NCBI GenBank assembly: GCA_964617875.1
Contig: CAZUAI010000017.1
Span: 14,530-78,529 of the forward strand
DNA: 64,000 bases
Source of the DNA: CAZMVY01 sp964617875
GTDB lineage: Bacteria > Planctomycetota > Phycisphaerae > UBA1845 > PWPN01
Direction of reading: 5' to 3'
The position numbers were made by a program, and so were the translations under genes. Shown one piece after another: positions 18,140 through 27,016 of this stretch (position 1 is its first letter; each line of letters begins with the position of its first letter). The notes below the pieces were generated by a model. It was not told the origin of the DNA. It did not search any database and saw only the letters and a program-made list of their open reading frames with translations.

Positions 18140-19267
18140 ATGGCGCAGCAGACGATCCTGGACCTTCCGGACGTGATTGCGAGTCTTGGCCCCGCCGACC
18201 GCGAGCGGGCCGAGCGGCTCTTCGAGGTCAGCACGCTGACCGGCAGGCTCGTCGTGCCCGAGCCGCTGGCGCCGAAGCTGGCGAAGTGGTACGCCGCTCC
18301 GGGCGACGCGGGCGCCGATGCGGCCATCGCCCGCGCCTCGGAACAACGGGTCGCCCGCACGTTCAACAAGGTCAGCGGCGAAGGGGCGCTCTTCAACGAG
18401 CTGCGGGCACGGCGTCCGATGCAGCATGGCAACACGGCGGACCTCGACGCACGCATCGAGGCAGCCAGGGCCGGCTGCGACTTCTGCGACCCGATCCGGA
18501 TGACCACCGCCGATACGTGGGGCCGCATCACCGGTTCGCACTCCGTCAGCGCCGCCAACGCCAGCATGTACGATGCGAAGCACGGCATCGTCGTCTTCGG
18601 CGAGCACCACCCGCACCGGTTTGCCCGGCGGCACGTGCAGGACTACCTCGACGTCGCCATGCGGTGGCTGCGGCGGACCAATGACGAGGACTGCTGGTTC
18701 CGCTGGCCGTTCATCATGTGGAACTGCCTCGAGAAGGCCGGCGCGTCGCAGCCGCACGGGCACCTGCAGATGCTCATCACGCGCGACCGCCCGTACGCAC
18801 GGCAGGCATGGATGATGCGCGTCGCCGCGGACTACCAGGGCCGGATGGGCACGGAGTACTGGGAGGACTGGGTCGATGCGCACGAATCGCTCGGCCTCGT
18901 ATGCCGCCGCGGCACGGCCGTATGCGCGGCGACCATCACCCCGGTGAAGGAGAAGGAAGTCGTGATCGTCGGCGGGCTGGCCGTGGACGAGGATTTCGTC
19001 AACGCTGTGGCCGACGTCCTGCGGTGCTTTGTGGATCGCCTCGGCGTGCTGAGCTTCAACGTCGGCCTCTATCTCCCGCCGATCGACGGCGATCCGACGT
19101 ACGATCTACCGGTGATCGCCCGGTGCGTGGACCGCGGCGACCCGTCGCGTCCGACGGCGGACGTCGGCGCGATGGAACTCTACGGCTCGCCCGTCGTGGC
19201 CTCGGACCCGTACCGGGTGATCGAAGCGGTGAAGGCGACAAGCCCCGCGAGCGAAACGCCCCTCTGA
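18140..19267 (+). CDS. GalT-like HIT-superfamily nucleotidyltransferase
   Basis: A 375-residue protein of the galactose-1-phosphate uridylyltransferase/ATP adenylyltransferase branch. It has a CDFC zinc pair near residue 115, FNKVSGEGALFNELRARRP, and the nucleophile motif SQPHGHLQML near residue 211. That pattern marks enzymes forming a nucleotidyl-histidine intermediate. No galactose-pathway gene is adjacent, so the substrate could be a sugar phosphate or a dinucleoside polyphosphate. It starts 113 bases after a terminator and so has its own promoter, which I cannot place with confidence. Confidence 0.75.
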   Translation: MAQQTILDLPDVIASLGPADRERAERLFEVSTLTGRLVVPEPLAPKLAKWYAAPGDAGADAAIARASEQRVARTFNKVSGEGALFNELRARRPMQHGNTADLDARIEAARAGCDFCDPIRMTTADTWGRITGSHSVSAANASMYDAKHGIVVFGEHHPHRFARRHVQDYLDVAMRWLRRTNDEDCWFRWPFIMWNCLEKAGASQPHGHLQMLITRDRPYARQAWMMRVAADYQGRMGTEYWEDWVDAHESLGLVCRRGTAVCAATITPVKEKEVVIVGGLAVDEDFVNAVADVLRCFVDRLGVLSFNVGLYLPPIDGDPTYDLPVIARCVDRGDPSRPTADVGAMELYGSPVVASDPYRVIEAVKATSPASETPL

Positions 19268-19322
19268 GGTTCAGATCCCCGAGATTCAACATCTGAGATT
19301 CAAGACCTGAGATTCAGGATGC
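19266..19322. repeat. Tandem 14-15 base repeat, about four units
   Basis: Three units beginning GAGATTCA start at 19281, 19295 and 19309, exactly 14 bases apart. A diverged 15-base unit (GAGGTTCAGATCCCC) precedes them at 19266 and overlaps the stop of the GalT-like gene. It sits between convergent genes. The units are too short and unspaced for CRISPR. Confidence 0.6.
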
Positions 19323-19453
19323 GGACGCTCCCCCGTCAAGGCACGGGGGCTTCGCCGAACGGGCGCCAGGAGCCTCTGCCACGGGGTTGGCCTTTGTCCT
19401 GCTCGGGGGGCAGAAGCACGTGCCGTGACCTCCGAAACGCGCCGGGCCCGGTC

Positions 19454-20203
19454 TCATCGCTGGGCGTCGGCGGTCTGCAGAATCTCGCCCCGTCGGGCGG
19501 CCAGGTCCATCAGGTCCTGATCGCGCAGGGAAAACCGGTTGTCCCGGTTGTGTACGCCGCGGACGCCGGCGTCGGTGAACAGCACGTTGACCTTCACGGC
19601 ATTGTGATTGGTTCGGCGGAACGACGGATCGACCGTAATCAGCGAGTTGATGTCCAGTGCCAGGGCCGTGGCACGCCCGCCCCTGGCGTTTCGGCCAAGG
19701 GCCTCGATGCGGCCGTTGCCGTCGGTCTCGTCAAGCTGGCGATACAGGTATGAACTGTAGGCGGGCGAGATCTTGCGGTTCATCACCTTGTCCAGTTCCT
19801 CGACCGGGTCGTTCGAATCGTCGCCGGGGCAATACATCATCTGCGGGATCGTCAGGATCCTGCCCATGAGGAGCCCGAGCGCCATACGCTCCTTCATGGG
19901 CACCTGCGGCCCGGTCCAGATCTGGTTGGTGGCCAGTCGCCCGTCGTTGGCCTCAAGGTAAGGGGGCAGCGGCTGCACGTTCGGCCCGTGCGGGATCACA
20001 CGCTGGTCGTTGGCATACGACATGACGGCCAGCCCCACCTGGTGCAGATTGCTGGTGCAGACGGCAAGCCTCGCCTGAAACCGTGCCCGCGACAGGGCCG
20101 GCAGCAGGACCGCCGTCAACAGGCCCAGGATCGCGACCACGACCAGGAGTTCGATCAGTGTGAATGCCGGCGTAGCCTGACGGCGTCTTCGAGCGCACAT
20201 CAT
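19454..20203 (-). CDS. Type II secretion/type IV pilin-like protein
   Basis: A 249-residue protein with a class III signal: a short basic leader (MMCARRRRQATPA) followed by FTLIELLVVVAILGLLTAVL. Prepilin peptidase would cut before Phe and methylate it. After the helix comes ALSRARFQARLAVCTSNLHQVG, usual in the very large pseudopilin families of Planctomycetes. The C-terminal domain carries a conserved-looking cysteine (MMYCPGDDSND). It may be a structural or assembly component at the envelope; no secretion genes are nearby. I chose the ATG at 20203 because the longer form adds only a basic tail. Confidence 0.85.
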   Translation of the reverse strand: MMCARRRRQATPAFTLIELLVVVAILGLLTAVLLPALSRARFQARLAVCTSNLHQVGLAVMSYANDQRVIPHGPNVQPLPPYLEANDGRLATNQIWTGPQVPMKERMALGLLMGRILTIPQMMYCPGDDSNDPVEELDKVMNRKISPAYSSYLYRQLDETDGNGRIEALGRNARGGRATALALDINSLITVDPSFRRTNHNAVKVNVLFTDAGVRGVHNRDNRFSLRDQDLMDLAARRGEILQTADAQR

Positions 20204-20222
20204 CGCGAACGGTCCTGTGCAA

Positions 20223-21293
20223 TCAGCCCGCCGGGCGTGCTTCGCCCTCCGACGACGATAGATGACCACTTCCACCGCAGTCTACCCGAGTCGATTCTTC
20301 GATGCAAGCCTCCAGGTTCGCCGCCGGCGTGCCCGGCGGGATGTCGCACCCGCTGCTCAGGATCCAGCGGGCCGCGGCGACGGCCCGGCGGACCGCCGCG
20401 GTCTGCTCGCGGACCTGCTCGGCCGTGCCGAGGTAGAGCAGCGAGGTCGGATCGAGGTTTCCACGGAGGGCCACCCGGCCGCGTGCCAGCGCGACCGCCT
20501 CCGCCGCCGGCACCTGGTAGTCCACGTCGAGCCAGTCCACGCCCGTCGCGATCATGTCGTCGAGAATCGGCCGGATGTCGCCGCACACGTGGAGCCCGGC
20601 GAATCGCCAGCCCATCGCCTTTACGGCCGCGATCAGCCGCGCGTGACACGGCTGCACAAGCTGCCGGTACATGTCCGGCGCGATGAAGTTCGGCGAGCAT
20701 GTCGCCTCGCCGAACGCGAGCCCGTGCGCGCCGCTGTCCAGCGAGGCCCGTGAAACGCAGATGGCCACGTCCGTCGTGAACTCGAGCACCTCACGGACGA
20801 CGTCCGGGCGCTCGATCATGTCCACAAGCATGTCCTCGATCCCGCGGAGCTGCGACGCGATGTTCAGCGGCCCGCGAAGCGTCGAAAGGACGAAGGCGCG
20901 GTCGCCGATCCGGCGCACGACCTTCGCGACGGCGGCCTGGTACATCGGCAGCCGCCCACCGGCCGACGGATCGCGCCGCCGCAGGTCGGACAGCCGCGAC
21001 ACATCGCTCAGAAGGTGTTCCTTGAGCAGCGGCGCCCCGGCCTCGGGCTGGTCCACGCGGGCCCCGAGGGCCCCCGCCTCCGCCGTCACCCCGAGTGTGA
21101 GCTGTACGCCGTCGAATCCGAACCGCTCGAAGCCGCTGACCAGCACGTCCGCCATCGCATCCGCGTCGGTGAAGTACCGTCCCAGCGGCACGCCCGCGTA
21201 GCCCGCGAGCGCGGTGTGAATGATCGGCATGACCGGCAGGCGATCGACCGGCCGCCCCCCGAGGACGTTCTCGATACGCTGTCTGCCGGTCAT
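20223..21293 (-). CDS. Uroporphyrinogen decarboxylase-family protein, probably a methyltransferase
   Basis: A 356-residue TIM-barrel protein. It has a His-x-Cys in FAGLHVCGDIRPIL and a later Cys in ILSSGCDIPPGTP. This is the zinc-thiolate pattern of the corrinoid methyltransferase branch (MtaA/CmuA-like) and not of HemE, which decarboxylates uroporphyrinogen. So methyl transfer is more likely than haem synthesis. The ATG at 21293 follows a GGAGG ribosome site and lies 15 bases after the stop of trpC, so the two are cotranscribed. No corrinoid protein is in the window. Confidence 0.75.
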   Translation of the reverse strand: MTGRQRIENVLGGRPVDRLPVMPIIHTALAGYAGVPLGRYFTDADAMADVLVSGFERFGFDGVQLTLGVTAEAGALGARVDQPEAGAPLLKEHLLSDVSRLSDLRRRDPSAGGRLPMYQAAVAKVVRRIGDRAFVLSTLRGPLNIASQLRGIEDMLVDMIERPDVVREVLEFTTDVAICVSRASLDSGAHGLAFGEATCSPNFIAPDMYRQLVQPCHARLIAAVKAMGWRFAGLHVCGDIRPILDDMIATGVDWLDVDYQVPAAEAVALARGRVALRGNLDPTSLLYLGTAEQVREQTAAVRRAVAAARWILSSGCDIPPGTPAANLEACIEESTRVDCGGSGHLSSSEGEARPAG

Positions 21294-21308
21294 CCCTGCC
21301 GCCTCCAA

Positions 21309-22112
21309 TCAGCCCATCATCTCGCGAACCTTCGCCCCGATGTCGGGCGCACGCATGAATGTCTCGCCGATCAGCACGGCCCGGGCCCCGGCGAGGGCCA
21401 GCCGCCGGATGTCCCCGGCGTCCCTGATCCCGCTCTCCGCGACGAGGATCGTGCCCGGCTCGGCCAGCTCCGCCAGGCGGGTAAACGTGTTCAGGTCGAT
21501 CGTCTGTGTCCGCAGGTCGCGGTTGTTGATGCCCAGCACGCTGTACCTGCGGTGCGGGAAGCCGATCAGGGACCGGATCTGCAGCAGCTCCTCGACGTCG
21601 TGGACTTCGACGATCGCGGTGAGGTTCAGCTCGGCCGCCAGGATGAGCATATCCATGAGTTGTTGCGGCGTCAGGATCGCGGCGATCAGGAGGATCGCAT
21701 CCGCCCCCGCCGCCCGCGATTCGTACACCTGGTACTCGTCGATGAGGAAATCCTTCCGCAGCACCGGCAGCGGGACGGCCTCCCGGACCTGCCGGATGAA
21801 CTCCAGCTCGCCCTGAAAGTACGTCCGGTCGGTCAGCACGCTCAGCGCCGACGCCCCCGCGGCGTGATAGGCTCTCGCGATCGCGACGGGGTCGAAATCC
21901 GCACGGATCAGGCCGGCCGACGGCGATGCCCTCTTGATCTCCGCGATCAGGTGCACGCCGCGGACCGGCTCGGCGGCCAGCGCGCCGTACAGGTTCCGCG
22001 GACGCGGCATTCCGGCGACGGCCGCGCGCAACGCCTCGATCGGTCGCGCCGCCTTCGCCGCCGCCACCTCGCCCCGCTTGGTTTCGACGATCACGTCCAA
22101 TATAGTGCCCAT
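21309..22112 (-). CDS. trpC: Indole-3-glycerol phosphate synthase
   Basis: TrpC closes the indole ring from CdRP in tryptophan synthesis, in the cytoplasm. The 267-residue barrel shows LIAEIKRASPSAG (phosphate and substrate site), ALSVLTDRTYFQG, LPVLRKDFLIDEYQVYE, LGINNRDLRT and LVAESGIRDAGDI, all diagnostic. The start MGTILDVIVETKRGEVA is typical, with the ATG at 22112. Other trp genes are not beside it; instead it is followed by a UroD-family gene, an unusual partner. Confidence 0.95.
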   Translation of the reverse strand: MGTILDVIVETKRGEVAAAKAARPIEALRAAVAGMPRPRNLYGALAAEPVRGVHLIAEIKRASPSAGLIRADFDPVAIARAYHAAGASALSVLTDRTYFQGELEFIRQVREAVPLPVLRKDFLIDEYQVYESRAAGADAILLIAAILTPQQLMDMLILAAELNLTAIVEVHDVEELLQIRSLIGFPHRRYSVLGINNRDLRTQTIDLNTFTRLAELAEPGTILVAESGIRDAGDIRRLALAGARAVLIGETFMRAPDIGAKVREMMG

Positions 22113-22200
22113 GCGCAGTCCTGATTGTAGGGCGTCCCGCGAGGGAAACCAAGGAGCCTGCGCGGCGCCGTCAACCCCGGAGCGAGGGCAGACCAATCCG

Positions 22201-23058
22201 ATGCCTCTGGCCGTCACCCAGCACAGCCTCGACGTTGCCAACTGGATGCTGATCGTCGCCGGAATCGCGCTATGGGCGGTGGTCCTCTTCCGCTGGCGCG
22301 GCAGGCCGCGCGATCCGCTCGCGCCGGCCCCGAATCGTCCGAGCCGCATGAAGCCGGAGGCCATCCCCGTCTGCATGCTGGTCTACCTGACCGGGGCCTC
22401 GCTCGCCAAGGAGCTGGCGGACCGCTTTGCCTCGGCCGGTCTCGCCCCGCCGGTGAAGGAGCTGATGGACCGCGTCGTGCCGGTGGCGATCGGCGGGCTT
22501 CTCGGCGCGGCAGCCTGCGTCCACTACGGCAAGACGGCATTCCCGAGCGGCCTGCGGGACTACGGCCTCTCCTGGCGGCGGCCGGGCCGCGAGACGGCGA
22601 TCGGCGCGGCGGGATTGCTGCTCGCCCTCCCCGTATGTGCGGGCCTGCTGCTGGCGTGCGAACACGTTCTGCGCTGGTGGCGGCCGATCGAGAAGCTGCC
22701 GACCCACCCCGCTCTCGACGCGCTGCGGACGCCGGGAGTGCCGGCGTGGGTGCGCCTCTTCGCGATCGTCGGCCCGGTTGTCATTGCCCCGGTTGCCGAG
22801 GAACTCTTCTTCCGCGGGATCGTGCAGACCTATCTCAAGGAGATGCTCGGCTCGCGGTGGCGGGCGGTGCTGCTGGCCGCCCTGTTCTTCGGCGCGGCGC
22901 ACTACCTCCAGCCGCAGGTCGTGATCCCGCTCGCGTCTCTGGCGATCGTCCTCGGCTTCCTGTACGAACGCCGCGGATCGCTGATCGCGCCGATCACCCT
23001 GCACGTGCTCTTCAACCTTCGGACGATCGTCTGGCAGGTGCTCCTCACGGTACAATAG
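22201..23058 (+). CDS. CPBP-family intramembrane metalloprotease
   Basis: A 285-residue polytopic membrane protein of the CAAX prenyl protease 2/bacteriocin-processing family. The three motifs are clear: AEELFFRG (glutamates, about residue 200), FFGAAHYL (first His) and ITLHVLFNL (second His and Asn). Residues 1-120 hold further helices. Substrates of the bacterial members are mostly unknown. The rnpA gene starts four bases downstream, so they share a transcript. The ATG at 22201 was chosen because the earlier reading overlaps trpC on the other strand. Confidence 0.85.
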   Translation: MPLAVTQHSLDVANWMLIVAGIALWAVVLFRWRGRPRDPLAPAPNRPSRMKPEAIPVCMLVYLTGASLAKELADRFASAGLAPPVKELMDRVVPVAIGGLLGAAACVHYGKTAFPSGLRDYGLSWRRPGRETAIGAAGLLLALPVCAGLLLACEHVLRWWRPIEKLPTHPALDALRTPGVPAWVRLFAIVGPVVIAPVAEELFFRGIVQTYLKEMLGSRWRAVLLAALFFGAAHYLQPQVVIPLASLAIVLGFLYERRGSLIAPITLHVLFNLRTIVWQVLLTVQ

Positions 23059-23062
23059 CGTC

Positions 23063-23440
23063 ATGGGCGCCACGACGGAACGACTCTGGTTCCCCCGCGC
23101 ACGGCGACTGCGAACGCAGCGGAGTTTCCGGCGCGTCTTCGACGCCCGGTGTGCCGCCTCGGACTCGCGGATCATCGTACACGCCTGCCGGAACGACGGC
23201 CGGCCCATGCGGCTGGGCGTCGTCGTCGGCCGACGGTACGGCACGGCCGTGCGACGGAACCGCTTCAAGCGGCTCGTCCGCGAGGCCTTCCGGCAGGGCC
23301 AGCGACAGTGGCCCGCCGGATACGACATTGTCGTGCGTCCGAAACCGAACGGCGGCGAACCGGTGTTCGATGACGTCGCCCGTTCGCTGGCAGAGCTGAT
23401 CCCCGCCGCCGTCGGTTCGCTTGCCCGCCGAAGGCATTAG
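23063..23440 (+). CDS. rnpA: Ribonuclease P protein component
   Basis: RnpA binds RNase P RNA and helps it cut the 5-prime leader from tRNA precursors. The 125-residue protein has the N-terminal RLRTQRSFRRVFDAR, the strand LGVVVGRRYGTAVRRNR and the arginine-rich RNR motif helix RNRFKRLVREAFRQ. It starts four bases after the CPBP gene. In most bacteria rnpA follows rpmH and precedes yidD/yidC near the origin; none of these is here. Confidence 0.93.
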   Translation: MGATTERLWFPRARRLRTQRSFRRVFDARCAASDSRIIVHACRNDGRPMRLGVVVGRRYGTAVRRNRFKRLVREAFRQGQRQWPAGYDIVVRPKPNGGEPVFDDVARSLAELIPAAVGSLARRRH

Positions 23441-23499
23441 CCCTATCGTTACGGGTCCCGCGCCGGCGAGAATCGCGGGGCGGGACGGACATAAGCGGC

Positions 23500-24774
23500 A
23501 TGTACAACGGCAAGCGGCAAGCGGCGTGCGGGATCGGGGGTCTGATCGTTGCGGTCTTTGCGTGCGGGGCCTGGGGCCAGACCTCGCGCCCGGCGACGGC
23601 CACCGCCGGCGTCGCCGACGATGCCCCCCGACGGATCGACCTGCCCTGCGGCGGTTTCTACTGGCTCAAGACGCCGCCCGATTACAAGCCGACCGACCGG
23701 GCCCCGCTGGTCATTTGCCTGCACGGGACGGACGATCTCGCCAGCGACTCGCTGCGGTTCTGGTCCTCGTGCGGCCTGACGCGCGGAGCGGTGTGGGCCG
23801 CGCCGCAGGCGAGCGGCCGCGGCTGGAGCGATACCGACCTCCCTCGTCTCCAGGAAACCTGGGCCGACCTCCGCTCTCGCGTCGGCTTCGACGCCCAGCG
23901 GGTCCTGCTCGCCGGCTTTTCGGCGGGCGGTGCGATGACGTTCCACTGGCTCTACCGCGAAGCATTCCCCGCGACGGCCGTCGTGACGCTTGCGAACTAC
24001 CTCCCGCCGGGCGTGACTGCGGCGGATGTCGGGAAGCAGAAGCACGTACCGGTCTTCTACGGCGTCGGCATGGACGACATCAATCACGAGCGGATGCGGG
24101 CCGGGCTGGCCCTGCTCCGCGAGCAGGATGTGCGGGTCACGCTCGTCCGCCCGCCGATCGGCCATGCGCTCTCGGCGGACGTGGGGCGGACCGCCCTCGC
24201 GTGGTTCGAGGAACTGTGCCGCGACGCCGGCCGCCGCCGGCTCGAGGAGGCCGCCGCCGCGATCCACCGGGACAAGGCGACGGGCAGCGGGCGGGCGGCC
24301 GTCGAGGCCGAGCGGCTTCTGGCCCAGGCCCGCTGGCACGACGCCGAGACGGTCAAGCGGGCGGAGGCACTCCTGGCGCAGGCCCTGGCCTGGGGGCGCG
24401 GACGGCTGGCCGAGGCCGAGCGGCTCGCGGCCGAAGGCCGCAACGATCCGCAGCAGGGCGTAAACGCCGCCGCATGCCTTCGAGAAATCGAAACGGCGTA
24501 TGCGGGGGCGTCGCTGGCACAGGAGGCCCGCGCCCGGCGCGAGAAGATCGAGGCCGACCCGGCCGTACGACAGGCCGCCGCCGAAAAGGACCGCCGCCGC
24601 CGCGAGGAGGAGGCAACCGCCCTCTACCTCGAGATGCAGCGGCTCGTCGCCGCCGGCAAGCTCGACGACGCACGGCGGATCTGCGAGACCATCACCGCCG
24701 GCTACGGCGACACAGCCATTGCCCAGCGGGCACAGAACCTTCTGCCGAAGCTTCCGAAGAAGGAAACACCATGA
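23500..24774 (+). CDS. Exported alpha/beta hydrolase with C-terminal helical region
   Basis: A 424-residue protein with a Sec signal (GGLIVAVFACGAWGQ). The hydrolase domain, about 40-235, has an oxyanion segment PLVICLHGTDD, nucleophile elbow LLAGFSAGGAMT (Ser near 150), an acid in GVGMDDINHER and a His in RPPIGHALSADV. That is the phospholipase/carboxylesterase pattern. Residues 240-424 are charged helices rich in Ala, Glu and Arg, probably a tetratricopeptide-like or coiled-coil tail. The MBL-fold gene overlaps by four bases (ATGA). Confidence 0.75.
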   Translation: MYNGKRQAACGIGGLIVAVFACGAWGQTSRPATATAGVADDAPRRIDLPCGGFYWLKTPPDYKPTDRAPLVICLHGTDDLASDSLRFWSSCGLTRGAVWAAPQASGRGWSDTDLPRLQETWADLRSRVGFDAQRVLLAGFSAGGAMTFHWLYREAFPATAVVTLANYLPPGVTAADVGKQKHVPVFYGVGMDDINHERMRAGLALLREQDVRVTLVRPPIGHALSADVGRTALAWFEELCRDAGRRRLEEAAAAIHRDKATGSGRAAVEAERLLAQARWHDAETVKRAEALLAQALAWGRGRLAEAERLAAEGRNDPQQGVNAAACLREIETAYAGASLAQEARARREKIEADPAVRQAAAEKDRRRREEEATALYLEMQRLVAAGKLDDARRICETITAGYGDTAIAQRAQNLLPKLPKKETP

Positions 24775-25427
24775 GCACCGATGCGAAAGTGACCCTGGTC
24801 CCGTTCATCGAATCGTCGTTCGGCGAAAATGCCTACGTGATTTCCGTAAACGGCCACAGCGGCGTGTGGGTCGTCGATCCGAGCTTCCCGCCGCAGTGCC
24901 ACGAGATCCGCGAACGCGTGCAGCGCGACCGGAAGACCGTCGAGGCCGTCCTGCTGACGCACGGGCACGCGGACCACATCGCGGGCGTGGACGTCATCCT
25001 GGATACCTGGCCAGACGCCGCCCTGCGGATCGCCCGCGACGATGCCCACATGCTGGCCGACGCCGAGGTGAATCTCTCGGGGCCGTTCGGCTTCGACATC
25101 GTGGTCAAGGCGCGTCCCACCGGCACGCTTGAGCCGGGCGACCTGCTGACGCTCGGGCCCACCCGGTGGCAGGTGCTGGACACGTCGGGCCATTCGCCCG
25201 GCGGGCGGAGCCTCTACTGCGCGACGGCCGGGGTGGTCCTGACGGGCGATGCGCTCTTCGCCCGGAGCATCGGCCGGACGGACTTTCCGGGCTCGGATCA
25301 CCAGCGGCTCATCCGCAACATCCGCGAGAACCTGCTGACGCTCCCCGACGGAACGCGCATCTACTCGGGCCACGGCCCGATCACCACGCCGGAGAAAGAG
25401 CGCCAGTTGAACCCGTTCGTCTCGTGA
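24771..25427 (+). CDS. MBL-fold metallo-hydrolase, glyoxalase II-like
   Basis: A 218-residue cytoplasmic hydrolase. Metal ligands are visible: LLTHGHADHIAG (HxHxDH), a His in TSGHSPGGRS, Asp in VVLTGDALFARSIGRTD and His in IYSGHGPIT. The short length and the ARSIGRTDFPGSD segment match the small glyoxalase II-like/persulfide dioxygenase-like subgroup that acts on thioesters. The start is coupled to the preceding hydrolase gene. The true substrate is open. Confidence 0.88.
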   Translation: MSTDAKVTLVPFIESSFGENAYVISVNGHSGVWVVDPSFPPQCHEIRERVQRDRKTVEAVLLTHGHADHIAGVDVILDTWPDAALRIARDDAHMLADAEVNLSGPFGFDIVVKARPTGTLEPGDLLTLGPTRWQVLDTSGHSPGGRSLYCATAGVVLTGDALFARSIGRTDFPGSDHQRLIRNIRENLLTLPDGTRIYSGHGPITTPEKERQLNPFVS

Positions 25428-25553
25428 CGAATGGGTTACGGGCGCTTGACACCGCCCCGTCCCGCCGTGAGACTCACCCTTGTCAGGCCGCCCTCGTGGG
25501 GTCCCGGCGGCCAGGACGAGGAGTACGGACCCCCGTTAAATCGGAACCCGGCC

Positions 25554-26936
25554 ATGAAAGACACCACTCATTCGGTTTCGTCCCGTCGTGAGTTTCTGAA
25601 GAACACCGGTTGCCTGGCAACCGCTTCCGCCCTGACCAGCGTGCTCGCCCCTTCCGTCTACGCCGCGGGCAGCGATGCGATCCAGGTGGCCCTCATCGGC
25701 TGCGGCGGGCGCGGCACCGGCGCCGCCGTCAACGCGCTGGCCGCCAAGGGCGGGAACATCAAGCTGGTGGCGATGGCGGATGTCTTCGCCGATCGCCTCA
25801 AGAGCAGCCACGAGCGTCTCCAGAAGAACGAGCCCCTGCGTAGCAGCGTGGACGTGCCGCCCGACCGCCAGTTTCTCGGGTTCGATGCCTACAGGAAAGC
25901 GATGGATTGCCTGAAGCCGGGCGACGTGGCCATCTTCGGCACGCCGCCGGCCTTCCGCTGGGTCCACTTCACCTACGCGATCGAAAAGGGCCTCAACGTC
26001 TTCATGGAAAAGCCGGTGACCGTCGACGGCCCCACGTCGCGGCGAATGTTCGAACTGGGCGAGGCCGCGACGAAGAAGAACCTCAAGGTCGGCGTGGGAC
26101 TGATGTCCCGGCACAGCCGGGCGCTGGCGGAACTGGCCAAGCGCGTACACGACGGCGAGATCGGCGAAATCATCCTCCAGCGCGGCTACCGCATGCACGG
26201 ACCGATCGGCTTCTTCGCCTCGCCGCCCAAGCCCGAAGGCATCAGCGACCTGATGTACCAGGTCCAGCGCTTTCACAGCTTCCTCTGGGCCGGCGGCGGG
26301 AACTACAGCGACTTCTACATCCACATCATCGACCACCTGGGCTGGATGAAGAACGCCTGGCCCGTCAAGGCCCAGGCGCTCGGCGGCCGCCACTACCGCG
26401 GCAACTCCGTCGATCAGAACTTCGACACCTACTCGGTCGAATATACCTACGCCGACGGCACCAAGTTCTTCTTCGACGGCCGCTGCATGAACGGATGCAC
26501 CGACATCTACTCGAGCTATCTCCACGGCACCCGGGGCGCGGCGATCGCCGCCAAACACGGCGATTGCGGCGGGCCGTCAAGCATCTACAAGAGCCAGGCC
26601 ATGCAACGCGCCGACCTGCTCTGGGAGTCGAAGGTCGAGCCGGGCAACGACGACCCCTATCAGAACGAATGGAACGATCTGATCGATGCCATCCGCAACG
26701 ACAAGCCGTACAACGAAACGAAACGCGGCGTCGAAGCCAGCCTGGTAACCTCCATGGGCCGCATGGCCGCCCACACCGGACAGGAAATCACCTACGAACA
26801 GATTCTGAACTCCGACCACGAGTTCGCACCGGGTCTCGACAAGCTGACGGCGGACTCCCCGGCGCCGCTGCAGGCCGGTCCCGACGGCCGATACCCCGTG
26901 CCGATGCCGGGAAAGACGAAGGGCCGCGAGTACTGA
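25554..26936 (+). CDS. Tat-exported Gfo/Idh/MocA oxidoreductase
   Basis: A 460-residue NAD(P)-dependent sugar oxidoreductase. It carries a twin-arginine signal (SSRREFLKNTGCLATASA ...APSVYA), so it would be exported already folded with its cofactor. The Rossmann motif is VALIGCGGRGTG, and the EKP motif that marks the family is in FMEKPVTVDG. The C-terminal domain has the large sheet (GNYSDFYIHIIDHLGW). This branch is greatly expanded in Planctomycetes. Start chosen at 25554 to give the Tat signal. A second, distinct member lies at 32781. Confidence 0.88.
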   Translation: MKDTTHSVSSRREFLKNTGCLATASALTSVLAPSVYAAGSDAIQVALIGCGGRGTGAAVNALAAKGGNIKLVAMADVFADRLKSSHERLQKNEPLRSSVDVPPDRQFLGFDAYRKAMDCLKPGDVAIFGTPPAFRWVHFTYAIEKGLNVFMEKPVTVDGPTSRRMFELGEAATKKNLKVGVGLMSRHSRALAELAKRVHDGEIGEIILQRGYRMHGPIGFFASPPKPEGISDLMYQVQRFHSFLWAGGGNYSDFYIHIIDHLGWMKNAWPVKAQALGGRHYRGNSVDQNFDTYSVEYTYADGTKFFFDGRCMNGCTDIYSSYLHGTRGAAIAAKHGDCGGPSSIYKSQAMQRADLLWESKVEPGNDDPYQNEWNDLIDAIRNDKPYNETKRGVEASLVTSMGRMAAHTGQEITYEQILNSDHEFAPGLDKLTADSPAPLQAGPDGRYPVPMPGKTKGREY

Positions 26937-27016
26937 GACGGTTGACGAAACGGACCCTTGCACTCCGTCAGCGCGGCCTTGCGGGCCGGTTCGCGCGAAC
27001 GGATGGACCACGAACA

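Noticed and set aside
16439..18883. An 814-codon open frame on the minus strand opposite the Xer and GalT-like genes
   Set aside because: It is a shadow of real genes in GC-rich DNA: Arg/Val/Leu-rich, no domain, and the plus-strand proteins have full catalytic motifs.
19266..19322. Possible CRISPR array
   Set aside because: Units are 14 bases with no spacers of fixed size and no cas genes nearby.
20223..21293. HemE (uroporphyrinogen decarboxylase of haem synthesis)
   Set aside because: The His-x-Cys and later Cys fit zinc-dependent methyltransferases, and no other haem gene is near.
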